A stretch of DNA of 64,000 nt from Ziziphus jujuba (Eukaryota; Streptophyta; Magnoliopsida; Rosales; Rhamnaceae). Positions 25,674-37,189 of the stretch are shown piece by piece; position 1 is the first letter of the stretch, and every line of letters begins with the position of its first letter. The DNA is taken from assembly GCF_031755915.1 (NCBI RefSeq), contig NC_083382.1, positions 13,483,001-13,547,000 of the forward strand. The letters are read 5' to 3'. The notes under the pieces are model-generated. The model was not told the DNA's origin, made no database searches, and worked only from the letters and a program-made list of their open reading frames with translations. The position numbers and the translations under genes are program-made.

Positions 25674-28173
25674 GTTCAAATAATGCCATTTTGTTTTTTT
25701 TCCGGTAAAGAGTATTTTTGATCATGTATTTAATTTATGTTTTAATATTTAAAAACACAAAATTATACAGTTAAAAAGCAATTTAAAATTTTTTTTTTTT
25801 AAAAAAAAAACATTTTTAAATGCATGGAAAAACAGACAAAATATTCTTACAATTTATTGTATCCAATACTTCTTTCACATGCCAACCAAAAAAAAGGTAA
25901 ACAAGAATCTTCTTTCAAACAAAATAATGGAAAAAATATTTATATACCAAATCCATAGTACCAAGTTAGCCCGGACTACAGCTAACTTGTGTAAATGGGA
26001 CTTGATTGACCCGAATACTTACTCGGATCCTTTGCCGACTCTCTGCAATCTCAAAAAAATGACATTTGAAAAAAGTAGTCCCCCAAACACTGCCCTCATA
26101 CAGGTACAAATAATATAGACCCGTATATATACATAAATATGGGCCTATCCAGAAAATGTACTCACTCATTCACACTTCTCACCCATACCCCTAAATAAAG
26201 TGATTCACAAGCGTTGCCTAAAGCATGGGCCTCTTGTACCAAAAATCAAAAGCATTCAAAGTTTCTTAAACATTAATTTGGTAATTGGAAAAAGATAAAA
26301 TAAAATAGGGTGACCCCCACCCACAAGGGCAAATGTCAAGGGCAGGGTAGGGGACCCCAAACCCATCATGGGTCACTTTAGCATGGGCTTCGTTCCCCAC
26401 CTCCACACCATTTTATTGTTGTGACTCTTATGACAATCACTTACCTAACCAAGCCAAACAAGCCCTACCACAAAAGTTATTCCCAAACAAACTCTCATGG
26501 GTCAGTTCCCTACCATCCTAGCTGTCCTTTCAGATAAGCACCCCTCCTAGGAAACAATTTGTATTACCATCATGCAACTACTACATTATCCCAGTTTTCT
26601 CTCATTATTGCCTACCTTGTGATGAGGTTTTATTTCTTCTTGGTTTTGCTAGAGCAATATACTAAATTGTTTATTAAATAATGTAGCAAGATAAAATCTT
26701 ATTATTATATTTTGTTGAATTATATAAATTATATATGGATAAATAATTTTTAAAAATAAATGAAATCCAATACAAATCAATGAAATAACAACATTTCATT
26801 TTACTAGAAACATGCTGCCCATAACAATGTTGTTTGCTATTAACCTTCCATGTTTTTTGTGTTATCATGGCCTTTAATTGGCTTGGTATTGTTTGGGTTT
26901 TCTTCATGTGATTGTCAAATTAAAAATTAACATTTGAAAATTGAGTTGGAGAATTAGAGACAAGGGACCCAAATCACCAAATAATTGGATATGATTGGCC
27001 AAAAGAATAGTAAAAGAATTTAAGGTCACATAATATGAAAAAGAGACGGGTAGGATTATTTGAATTTAGTAAATTATTGAAGTGCCGGCCTACTTGTTAT
27101 TCTGTTTTTCATTCTTTTGGCATAATTGTAACTGAACTAGCAAATAATTTGAATACCCTTTCCCCATGTTTCCATTAAATTTTTTTGAAAAATTCTAATT
27201 TTTAAAATATATTTTTACTTCAGAAATAATTTTGAGTAGCCCAAAATTAAAAATATTAATAATATACAACTTAAATTAACTTATAATTTGGTTATGCATT
27301 TAAAATACTGTGCTCTCAAAGTTTTAAAAATAAAAAATTTCCAAACATGTTGAAGGTTTTTCTATATAAATATGCATATACATTTTCTTCCCTTTTTGGA
27401 TTCAATTCTAAATAACTTTAAAGCAAATTTTGGATAAAATATTGAATTAGACAACAATCCATAATAACTAATGAACTTTTTGATCTTTACAGGTATTAAT
27501 TGTTTTAAATGAATAATAATGTGACTTGAATCTAAATGATTAAGATTTTTTGTGTATTGATAGTGTATTAAATTATCATTAATCTTAAAAATTTAAACTA
27601 CTAACAAGTTTCTAATAAAATTATCAAGACAAAAAGAGAAGATAATATATAATAATATATATGTATATATCGAGAGAAAAAGGACCGCAACATTATTCAT
27701 GCATCCCAACGGTCTAGAGAGTTCCATTCAATGACGAGCTTGGATTTATTCATTAATCATTTTCGAAATCCAAATAAAATTACCATTTTCACGGTTTTAA
27801 GCTTCACATTTGCTTAAACCTTTGATAATATGGTGTGAAAAATTGATGAATCATGGGAAACATTCAATGTTTCTGAAATATCTCCAAGACGTCCACAATT
27901 TAACAACTATTGCAAAGCTAATTTCTCTCTCCTTTATCAGCTGGTAAGAAGAAGCTAATTAGATTTAGCTAACAAGTCACTAAACGGTTGTATGATTGTA
28001 GATTGATTACACTAATTTGTATTTAACTACGTGGTTCCCAGTCGTTTCCTAGCAAACTACTTCATTTCATCATTTACCAAAACAAATTATTTATGTACTC
28101 TTCAAACTATATATATATATATATATATACAGATACAAACACAATTCTCATTCTCTCATCACCATGTGAACTG

Positions 28174-28650
28174 TGGACAAAAATTTTGTTAGGATTAACT
28201 TGAATCTACCTATAAATTAACCTAATAAAAGATATGCTATCAGTTGTGACAAAACTTGGTTATGCTCAAATTTTCAAAGAAAACATTATTCTTTACTCTT
28301 AGATTCTTTAGATTTTGAGGTAAAATCTCTAACGTGATATTATACATACACAATCAACTCAATTTGAGATTTATATTCATTTTAATAATTTATAATAATA
28401 ATAAATTATTCTTATTTTTGTGGACAAAATTTTTTTTAGGATTAATTTCAATTTGGTGATAAATTAACGGTATTAAAATACATGCTATCAATTGTGACAA
28501 AACTTGATTATTCTCAAATTTTCAAAAAAAAAAAAAAAGTATTTTTTTTTTATATATTCTTTAAATTTTGAGAAAAAATCTCTAACATCATATTATACAT
28601 ACTCAGTCAACTCAATTTGTGATTTATATTTATTTTAATAATTTATAAAA
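28174..28650. repeat. Tandem duplication of an AT-rich unit, period about 247 bp
   Basis: Blocks starting at about 28,174 and 28,421 share tggacaaaa, ttaggattaa, gtgacaaaacttg, tctcaaattttcaaa, aaaatctctaac and tcaactcaattt in the same order. A related but shorter unit recurs twice near 31,990-32,275, so this belongs to a small dispersed family. Confidence 0.75.
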
Positions 28651-29462
28651 ATATCAAATAAGATTTCAAGAATCTTAATTTTGTAAATAATAATTATAAA
28701 ATTTAATTATTTGTTTTATACAATTTCTAAAATAAACCCCTAGAATATGATTACAAATTACATTACTATTTTTTAAATTTAAAACCATTTTTTTTTTTAA
28801 GTTTTTTACTTCTTAAATTGTATGCTAAAAGGAATCTGAGAATTTAAAAATACTTTATTGCACTAAAATGGCATTTAGGAACCAAGCCACCTCATCACAA
28901 AATCCTCCAAAAACCTGCCACTCTACCTTCACAAATCTCTGCATGCTTGACATGTGGATCATCATAAAGATTTTCTGTGACACCTATGCTCACAAAATCT
29001 CATAAGATATTTTGGAATTATGATTTTCAAACTCAAATCCTTAATTTATTATTAGAGATTAGGTTAAGCACGTAAAAATTGCATGCAAAAGAGAAAAGAA
29101 AAGAAAAGAAAAAAAACTATTTGAAATAAAATAAAATACATCTATATTAAAAAACACTACGATTTCAATACATTCATCCAAATCAAGATCTAGCTCTCTT
29201 ATCTAAAGAGAACTCAAAACTTAAAAAATACATTTTTGAAGATCAACATCAACTTCTTTAAACATTAAAATGACATTAAATACAAACCAAAAAAAAAAAA
29301 AAAAAAAAGAAAAAGAAAACAGACAATAATAATATACACCAAAATAACCATATAAATATAAAATACTCATATATATATACGGCGCTGGTGCAATATATAT
29401 ATATACACTTTCCTGAATCACCATCAGTTTCGTCATTTGATCATGGTTAGCGAAATTTCTTT

Positions 29463-30683
29463 CTACATCAAGAGCTCATTAACCCACCCAAGATCTGGGT
29501 CTGAGCATGACCCACTATTGTTGACATTGAGCTGCTTATGATCAATATTGTTATTGTTAAAGCTCTTGTTTGAACTTGAACAATCCCCACCAAAAAAATT
29601 TCCCGACCCAGATGGATTTGGAGTAGATGGCGAAAGAATAAACTGTTGTTGTTGATCATCATTGTTGAATGAAACATCAATCCAAGGAAGATTCTGGTGG
29701 TAGTTAGTTGCAGAAGAAACCGGGGAAGTTTCAGAGAAATTCATAGCCTCCAAGGAACACATAAGATCAGTCAGCACATCTTTGTAACTCACATTAACAC
29801 CACCACCACCACCACCACCATGATGCATCCGATCCAACCCATATCGAGAAACCGGCGAGAATCCACCGTGCTTGGCCGCCGGAGAAAGAGGGGGCGAGAG
29901 CGGAGGAGATAAATGGCACATACCCAATAGGGTGGAAGTGGGAGATGACGTCACTGAATGACAACAGAACATGCAGCAGTGGTTCGATCCGGCGGCAGCC
30001 GCAGCAGCAGCCGTCGGAGACAAGTGGCTTAGATACTTGTTCTTGTAACCCACCGGAGAAATCTCCGGCGAAGATGTCTGAGAATGTAAAGAAGGCGGCA
30101 AAACACGAAGCTGACGTGGAGTGTGAGCGAAGAAGCATACCTTTCTCTTACAATTCTTCCCATCTTTACAAGCCTCGGTCCTATACCTGGCAGGGTGAAG
30201 CCAACATTCAAACACACCGTGTGCAAACTCACAGCTATCACCGCGGCTACAACCACCGCGGCGATACTCCGGACAAACAGTTCCGGAATAATGATGTCTC
30301 CGAGGATCTCTCCGGCGAGCTTTCTCGCCGGGATGAACGAAAGGACAGTCAGTCCAGTCATGGCTACGGCTACGAGTACATCTCCGGATTTTGAACTCGT
30401 ACATCCGGAAATGGTCAGACGAATAAGGGTCATCGGAATCATCATCATCATTTTCAGCGCTGCTATTGTTGAAAGGGAGGAATTTCTGCAAGAGGGTTTC
30501 CTCGGCGGAGGAGAAACGTGGGGAATTGGAATACATTTCGGCGGCGGGATCTTGATGAGCACGGCGAGTGAGGAGTAGCTTTCTGGGTGGGATATCAATG
30601 TCGCGGAGGAGGAGAGTTTTCTTGGATGATGGAAAAAGCTGGTGGTGGTGGTGGTGGTGATCCGAACAAACACTGCTGCTCAT
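29463..30683 (-). CDS. Tandem CCCH zinc-finger protein (plant RR-TZF group)
   Basis: Single-exon gene of 406 aa, ATG at 30,683 and stop at 29,463. The arginine-rich region with the C-X5-H-X4-C-X3-H motif is at C102-H117. Finger 1 is C137-X7-C145-X5-C151-X3-H155. Finger 2, 16 residues later, is C172-X5-C178-X4-C183-X3-H187. This is the plant-specific RR-TZF layout. The N-terminal DIPPRKLL motif (about residues 30-37) resembles the SOMNUS/TZF4-TZF6 subgroup, as recalled. The C-terminus has a short acidic/hydrophobic DLGWVNELL. Low-complexity tracts include His (9-14), Asp/Ser (79-90), Ala (225-231), Gly and Asn runs. Such proteins bind AU-rich mRNA in P-bodies or stress granules and act in seed, hormone and stress responses. 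The CT-rich leader in the sense strand (about 30,780-30,930) is typical of plant 5' UTRs. Orthology to one Arabidopsis member is not certain. Confidence 0.95.
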   Translation of the reverse strand: MSSSVCSDHHHHHHQLFPSSKKTLLLRDIDIPPRKLLLTRRAHQDPAAEMYSNSPRFSSAEETLLQKFLPFNNSSAENDDDDSDDPYSSDHFRMYEFKIRRCTRSRSHDWTDCPFVHPGEKARRRDPRRHHYSGTVCPEYRRGGCSRGDSCEFAHGVFECWLHPARYRTEACKDGKNCKRKVCFFAHTPRQLRVLPPSLHSQTSSPEISPVGYKNKYLSHLSPTAAAAAAAGSNHCCMFCCHSVTSSPTSTLLGMCHLSPPLSPPLSPAAKHGGFSPVSRYGLDRMHHGGGGGGGVNVSYKDVLTDLMCSLEAMNFSETSPVSSATNYHQNLPWIDVSFNNDDQQQQFILSPSTPNPSGSGNFFGGDCSSSNKSFNNNNIDHKQLNVNNSGSCSDPDLGWVNELLM

Positions 30684-32940
30684 ACTAGCTACTTTGGTGT
30701 GATGTATAAATTATTTAGATGTATATATATATATATATGAATATACACAAAATGTGTGAAAAGAAAGAACAGAGTTTTTAGAAGAGAGAGAGAGAAAGAG
30801 AAAGGCGGTGTAGAAGAAGAAGGGAACAAAGGGGAGAGATATATAGGGTGGTTAGGGTTAAAAGAAAGAGAGAGAGAAAGAGAAGGAAATTTGGGGAAAA
30901 AAGAAAGGATGACGAGGATGGAGAAGAGGGATGGGCTCACAGATGCGTGGCTGCATAGTATTAGGGATCAGCATGCAAATTTGGGTTATGTGGCAACTTC
31001 TTAATTACTTCATGGCACGCAACCTTCATAGCCCCTTTTTTTTTTTTTTGGCTATGTTTATTATTATTATTATTATTATTTTTTAGAGTTATCTTTGTCC
31101 AAATTAAGTTTTGGATTTTACTTTTGGATAATGCTGAGGTCACATTTTAGTTAGTGTGTATTGGTTTTGTTTATTTACTTATAGGGAAATGTTATCTGTT
31201 TATATATTATATGAAAATTTAATGGTTGTTTAAAAATATCTAATATTTTTTTATTAGATTTTTCAGTGCAAATTTGAAAATATGATTAGCAAATAAGTTA
31301 AAATTTAATATATCATATGAATATTATTTTTTCACAATCAACATTCCATTGAAAATACTCTCCATGCATTTCATGATCAATATTATTATTGTAAACACAA
31401 ATAATGGGAAATAAAAATGGATATGAAATATTGGAATTTGACCACCAAATGACCAAAGCCCTAATTATCATCTCATCCTCTTTTACTTAGATTGGCTAAC
31501 AAAGGGTCTGATTTCAATGCATTTTATTATTATTATTATTATTTTTTGTCTTTTTCTTTCAAAGACTAGATTGTACTGGAAGCTACAAACAGCTCTACTT
31601 TATGTACTTCTTTATTTATCTTTTCAAAATGATTAATAAATACATTTATTTTTTTTGTTGAGGACTTAAAGTATCTTAATTATTAGGTTTTATTAATTAA
31701 TATTATGTAATTATCCTTTGGATTTTGTCTTTTTGTTACCCGTACGAGTAGACAATGCATAAAATGAAAGTACTACATATTTTTCTTGAATTTTAAACTA
31801 CAAGTACAAATACAATGACGAAATTCATTATTTTAATTTATATGTTTTTAATCTTTCTACCTAAACATCAAAATACAATAATCTGAAGTAATTGAATTAA
31901 TAATAAATATTGTTTGTCATTTTTTGATACATATGTCATCTCTCTGACAAATGAGAAAAATCCAAACCATGCCCACAGTATTAGAGAAGAAATACAATAC
32001 CAATTCCCACTACATGTCGACAAAACTTAATTATCCAAAAGAAAAATTCAAACAAAACATTATCCTATGTTTTTCATCTTCAAAATTTTCATATAAATAG
32101 TTTAATACTCATAATAACAAAATAAGAATAAATTATGATAGAAAATTTTATTAGGGAAAGATACAGTACCAAAGTCTACTACATGTCAGACAAAAACTTG
32201 TCATTTTCCCCAAATTTTCAAACATAAAAACATTATCGTGTTTTTTCATCTTTAAATTTTGAATTGAGATAAACACTCGGTACCAAAAAAAGAAAATGAT
32301 GATATTAGTATTTTATTGAAATAGAAAATTAATTTAAAAATATAGACAGGCAGAAAAAGGAAATAAAAAAAAAAAATTCATTTCAACATGCATATAGAAA
32401 TCAATATTTTAGTCGACTTATCACAAATTCTTTCCAGTGGTACCATATTTACCAAAATTGTTTATTAAAATTTTAGTAAATAATGATTTAGCATACATCA
32501 TTATTTAACAAAATTTTAATAAACAAATTTGATAAATGAATTCTTTAATTAGATACCTAAAATATCAATTAATTATGTTGGCTTCTTGAGCGCTAGTATC
32601 GGTTATAATTCAGAAACAATTGGGCCTTAGCCCAGACATGAACGACTTTTTCATCCTTCGAGCGTTGTAGTATTTTTGGCCCAAATCAAGTTTGCTTGGT
32701 AGTTAGTAGCGGTGCATTTGATTGTATCATATCTTGTTTCCAAAAGTGAAATTTTAAAATAGACATTTTATTTATAGAAGCAATTAGTTTGAGTATTAGA
32801 GTATCAAATTCTAAAAAATATTTGAAAATGACAATTTGACTTTATAGAATAACTTATGAGAAGAATTACTTGTTAAAAAACAAATTAAGTCAAGTTGAAA
32901 CATAATGGAAGATCAATGAATGTCTTATAATTTTTTTTTC

Positions 32941-32976
<36 letters not shown>

Positions 32977-33853
32977 GTCCTAAAAAACCATTGCTGGCAC
33001 CTAGTTCGAAACAGAATATCTCCCATAAATCTAATTGAAAAAAGCAAACAGTTTGACATAGAACAGGAATCATAAATTATTACCAAAACTTTAGGCTAGA
33101 TAATCTTATTAGCATAGTTTTCGAAAAGTCAAAAGCAGCTATTTTAAAGCTTAAATACTGTTTCTGATAGTGTTTGAACAATTTTCTAAGAGTGTTTTAG
33201 GGATTCAAAGGAACTTTAAACCAAAACCGATAATTAATTGTTATCTCAGGAAGCACTTCTAGAATACACAAGTGAAATAAAAGCAAATATTATGCCAAAT
33301 AGGGCCAAAAAGCCTTAACTTGTGGCAAAGTCAAGTTAGGGACCGAAGAGCCATAACTTGTGGCATAGTCAAAATAGTAACATGGGCAAAAGGTGAATGC
33401 AAGATTCAATGGACAAACCCATAAGGGATAACAAATCTTTCCACACTACCCTTGTAAACGGATTAGGATTTTCTTGTCTTATACATTTCATTTGAAAAAA
33501 AAACAAACTGTAGCACAGAAAAAGAATAAACCAAGCAAAAAAAAAAAAAAAAAAAGGAGTAATGGTTTTTCAAACGAGATGGCTTCGATCAGGAAAAGTG
33601 TTGAAGATCTCGATCCCCTATAAACTACTAGACAATGCATGAACATCAAAAAGAGTACCAACTTTTCAGAAAAGTGGCAGTGTTCTCATAACCAGTTGTA
33701 TGCAGTACTGTTGTAAACAATCTTTACAGCCAACAAAAGGAACAATATGTCTCATATACACACATAACAGCTATTCAGTCCTCCACTTAAACCCACCCAC
33801 CCCCACCCCACCCCAAAAAAAGAAAAAAAATATTTGACAATATATTAAAAATA
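30684..33853. other. Zinc-finger gene promoter and AT-rich intergenic DNA
   Basis: The first few hundred bases are leader/promoter of the minus-strand zinc-finger gene, with a (GA)n-rich stretch at about 30,783-30,885 and an (AT)n run near 30,722-30,739. The rest is AT-rich. It contains two copies of a dispersed unit (about 31,990-32,100 and 32,155-32,275, each with acatgtc.gacaaaa.ctt and cattatc) and a poly-A run near 32,945-32,974. The 3' UTR of the PP2C gene lies at the right end. No other gene is seen. Confidence 0.55.
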
Positions 33854-36800
33854 TTATTGCAGCCTTACAACTATGCAGGATATGTCATCCTTGCTTTTCT
33901 TTGAAAGAGCCTCGTCTATCAAGTGCTTTGCTGCTGCCTGAGCATCCTTTATGTTTTTGATGGCATCCACCGCTTCTTGGTTTGACAATACCTGTGAGAA
34001 AGCGTTTAACAATTTTGTTACAACAAAAAAGAAATCAATCACCCAATCTTCAAAATAAGTATCAGTCTTTTATCAATGGGGACAACATGAAAGTATCAAG
34101 CAGCAACGATAATACTGACCTTCCATATTCCATCACTTGCCAGAATTATGAACTCTGCATCTTCTTCTATCATTATTACTTTCACATCAGGTTCTGAACT
34201 TAGGTGTATCTTCAAGCTCTTATCACCAAATGCCCTTGCTACAGCAAGCTGTCCATCTACACGAGGGACATCACCTGCAAAATTTTTGAATGTGGAACTC
34301 AATCTAGTTTTCGAATTTAGAACGCAATCTAAAACCAGTTCCAAGTAATATGCTGCACCTAATCCCAAAAGGAATAAATGTTTTACACTTGGTAGAAAAC
34401 AAAAAATATATTTGAAGTTTGAAATACTATCAAATTAACAGTTTTCAGTTATGTTACAAGCTTTTCAGCTTAGTTAAATTTTGACAAATACAAACAAAAT
34501 GCACCAAATAGAAACTTGGGAAAAATTACTAACCATCAAATTCAATAACTATGCAAAGTCAAAAAATTATTTTGGATACTAATTGAACTTTCAGTTAATA
34601 CTCAAAAAGTGGCTAGATACCAGGTAGATTTGACACGAATCCACCACGCCTTTCAATTAACTGTTTTTCCTTGCTTGGTTCGTGATCAATTGATAGCTGT
34701 TTGGCCATACCACTCTTGCATAAGACAGCACGAGAGTCTCCTACATTCGCAACTACAAGCTTCCGGCCATCTATTAGTATAGCAGTAACCGCGGTCGAGC
34801 CTCCCTTTCCCAATTTTATAACTTGGTCCAAAATCTCATCATCTGTTCTACTGTAAGCTCTCTTTATTGCACTCTCTGTTTCCATCCAGAAGTCAGGCTG
34901 CTTGCAGCAAAGAAATTCAGTATCTAAAATTATAAAGTATAGCACAAATTGCAAATTGAAGCATTGGCTCTAAAGCAAAAAATAAACAAATGAAACTTAC
35001 CTCTTTCAAGATATTGTCAAACAAGTGGGTTTGCAAGTAATTAGCAACATCATGGCCTAAATGGCCATCAAATATTGCAAATAGACCCAACTCATGATCG
35101 CTTACTTTCTTAAATTCAGACACTACATAATCTTCCATAGCATGCTTAGATTTCCCCTTCACCATGTGAAAGCCATGTGTGATATGCTTTAACAATTTGC
35201 TTTTGCCTTTCCCAGTGTCGGGTGCAGATGAACCAAACAAGGCCTTCACCTGAAAGAAGTAGAAACAACTTGGTAATGAAAGAAGGTTGCTAATGCAAGT
35301 ATGAATACTTGCTGAATCATAAAGACTTGGAATCATTTTCTTGAAGAATCTGAAATTTTATTCTCCATGGCAGCAATATGTGCTACCATAGGTTGGTCAG
35401 GAGTTTTGAAGAGATTCCATAATCGTCAACATACATTTTCAAAATTTTGAATTAAAATTAAACAAAAACGAATATATGATTATATGGTTGTCTGCATGGG
35501 AAAAGTGCTCAACACAGCACATCACCACCTGCACACTTGACAAAGATTGCAGCAGAATGAGTAAGGACATTTCACTAAACATCGAGAGAGAAAACACACA
35601 AAAAAAAGAAGAAAAAAAAATCTCATCAAATTTTGGTCATCATTATCCTTAGGCGAATATAACTTCGAAATGCGATTGCATGTACCTGCATCATGCATTC
35701 TCAGCAATGGTGATAATCCATATACTGCTAGGTTTCAGAATTAATACAGCCTTTAATAAGTTCAGTATACAAGACATTCTCGTTTAATTTTCAGGGAAAC
35801 ACCTTCAACTTGTTCTAGAAAAAAAAAAAAAAACTATAAAGAATTGTCCATTATGAAACAGTGCATTATACTAGTAATCACGAATATCTTACAAAATTAT
35901 TTTCAGCAGAGAAGAACTATGGAAGTCAGGGGGTAAAATACATTGGGAATTAAGCAGCAGTGGTATGCAGCAATTACTTTGCGCCAGTTTAGTTTCTTTT
36001 GGGGGAAAAAAAAAATAAAAAAAAGGTTACAACAGGAGCGTGGGGATGTAGGACTTACATGGAAGTGTTAATAAATTACACAAGTAAATAAAATTAAAAC
36101 AAATAATCGTCTAATGTCAAGCACTGGTGTGCTTGGTTAGCCATTAAAAGAAAAATCCAGAAATCATGCACAGAATTCCTATTTGTAAAACAAAAACTAT
36201 CTTTACATCACCCAGCTGTTAACATCATTATACATAATACGGGCTTCCTTTGATTTATAATTATTTTTTGTTTCCTTACACAACCTTCTCACTTTCACAT
36301 TCTGCATCTAAATAACTTTACCTGTGAATTTGAGTCTTCCAAATGCATAACTATTCTTATGAGCTTTCAAATGAAAAATCATGAAGAAGATTGTGTCTTG
36401 CCCCAAAATCCCCATTAATTACTTACCAACAAGACCATATCCCATAAAAAGAACGCAACCCAAATACAATTTTCTAAAAATGGTCAAAGTTCTAGTTCTA
36501 GAAAAATGAAATTATAGCCACTTGTTTAAAATGAAAAACCAAATTCAGAAAGCAACCATGATTGACTTAATCATCAAACCCACTAAATAAATCTCCAAAC
36601 TTTCATTTGAAAGATAACATAAGTTATAACAAAAGAAAAAGGTGAACAACAATGGAAAAAAGACGCATTTGAATCCTAACAACTCCTGAAAATCCTCAAT
36701 TCCATTGACTTAAACCATCTCACTGTCAAACTACAAAGCTGACATAAGGATCATGAATTCAGTGACATATTTTGTCACAATTCGTGTGAAGACTTGCATA

Positions 36801-37011
36801 CAAACTGCAACAGCTAAATAAAAGTTTTTCAATCCCAAAAACCATTTCAGAACAACCAAAAAACCAAAAAAAAAAAACTAACAAGACCCTCTTGTTCAAT
36901 ATTCATCAAAACTTGGAAAATCTGCATAAGAATAACAATAAGGAAAAAAAAAAAAAAAAAAAGTGGGATTTGAATTACCTTCATCTTGTGGAGGATTTGA
37001 TTGCCATTCAT
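33854..37011 (-). CDS. Protein phosphatase 2C (PP2C), small single-domain type
   Basis: Five coding exons on the minus strand: 37011-36979, 35249-35001, 34897-34621, 34274-34120 and 33991-33854, totalling 852 nt or 283 aa. All junctions are GT-AG, and intron 1 (about 1.7 kb) follows an 11-codon first exon. The protein is almost only the catalytic domain. Metal-binding and core motifs are present: AMED (E50, D51), FDGH (D72, G73), GGSTAVTAIL, VANVGDSRAV, DHEPSKEKQLIERRGGFV, DGQLAVARAFGDKSLK, ASDGIWK (D234) and KDDISCIVVRL (D273, D274). It is a Mg/Mn-dependent Ser/Thr phosphatase. The compact layout with RGGFVSN and DVPRVDGQLAVARAFGD fits the Arabidopsis group containing PIA1 and PAPP2C, and not the ABA co-receptor clade A. 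This placement is from recalled family patterns. The substrate is unknown. Confidence 0.95.
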
Positions 37012-37125
37012 TTTGTACTAATTTAATTTCTTTTTTGGTTGGTTTTCAGAAAAGCTAAGAGTTGAGAGAACAAAGACTTTGGGAGGAGACAAAGTTGTAT
37101 AAATAGATGGGTTTGACTTTTTACA

Positions 37126-37186
37126 CACGTGACTTGCCGGTGACAATACACAGTTTCAGGGCCGCGTTTTTTGAAAAGAAACGCGT
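37126..37186. promoter_or_regulatory. G-box/ABRE and paired CGCG boxes upstream of the PP2C gene
   Basis: A palindromic G-box CACGTG lies at 37,126-37,131 within acacgtgac, the core of an ABRE. About 30 bp further upstream (relative to the gene) come CCGCGT at 37,162-37,167 and ACGCGT at 37,181-37,186. These two fit the VCGCGB consensus of CAMTA (calmodulin-binding) factors and form the arms of a 23-bp hairpin, 37,163-37,185. The sites are 115-175 bp upstream of the ATG at 37,011. Their presence is seen directly; their function is inferred. Confidence 0.5.
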
Positions 37187-37189
37187 TAT

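Larger units (their letters stand above)
22926..29462. other. Intergenic region between ALA2 and the zinc-finger gene
   Basis: No protein gene is supported. Contents: the ALA2 3' UTR region up to roughly 23,300; a (CT)n run near 24,010-24,032; an (AT)n run at about 24,181-24,217; a foldback element near 24,351-24,526; an (AC)n run at about 24,787-24,827; tandem duplications at about 25,510-25,673 and 28,174-28,650; and a GC-richer island at about 26,310-26,420 whose function is not evident. The 3' UTR of the minus-strand zinc-finger gene lies at the right end. Confidence 0.6.

Noticed and set aside
26310..26420. GC-richer island with ggcttcgttccccac, similar to the 3' part of miR166 (ggcttcattcccc)
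   Set aside because: Only the last dozen or so bases agree and the 5' seed does not match. No complementary arm forming a miRNA-type hairpin was found nearby.
29697..30578. Several long open frames on the plus strand opposite the CCCH gene, and other minus-strand frames within it
   Set aside because: They are shadows of the GC-rich, repeat-coding CCCH reading frame. None shows domain content or an independent start context.
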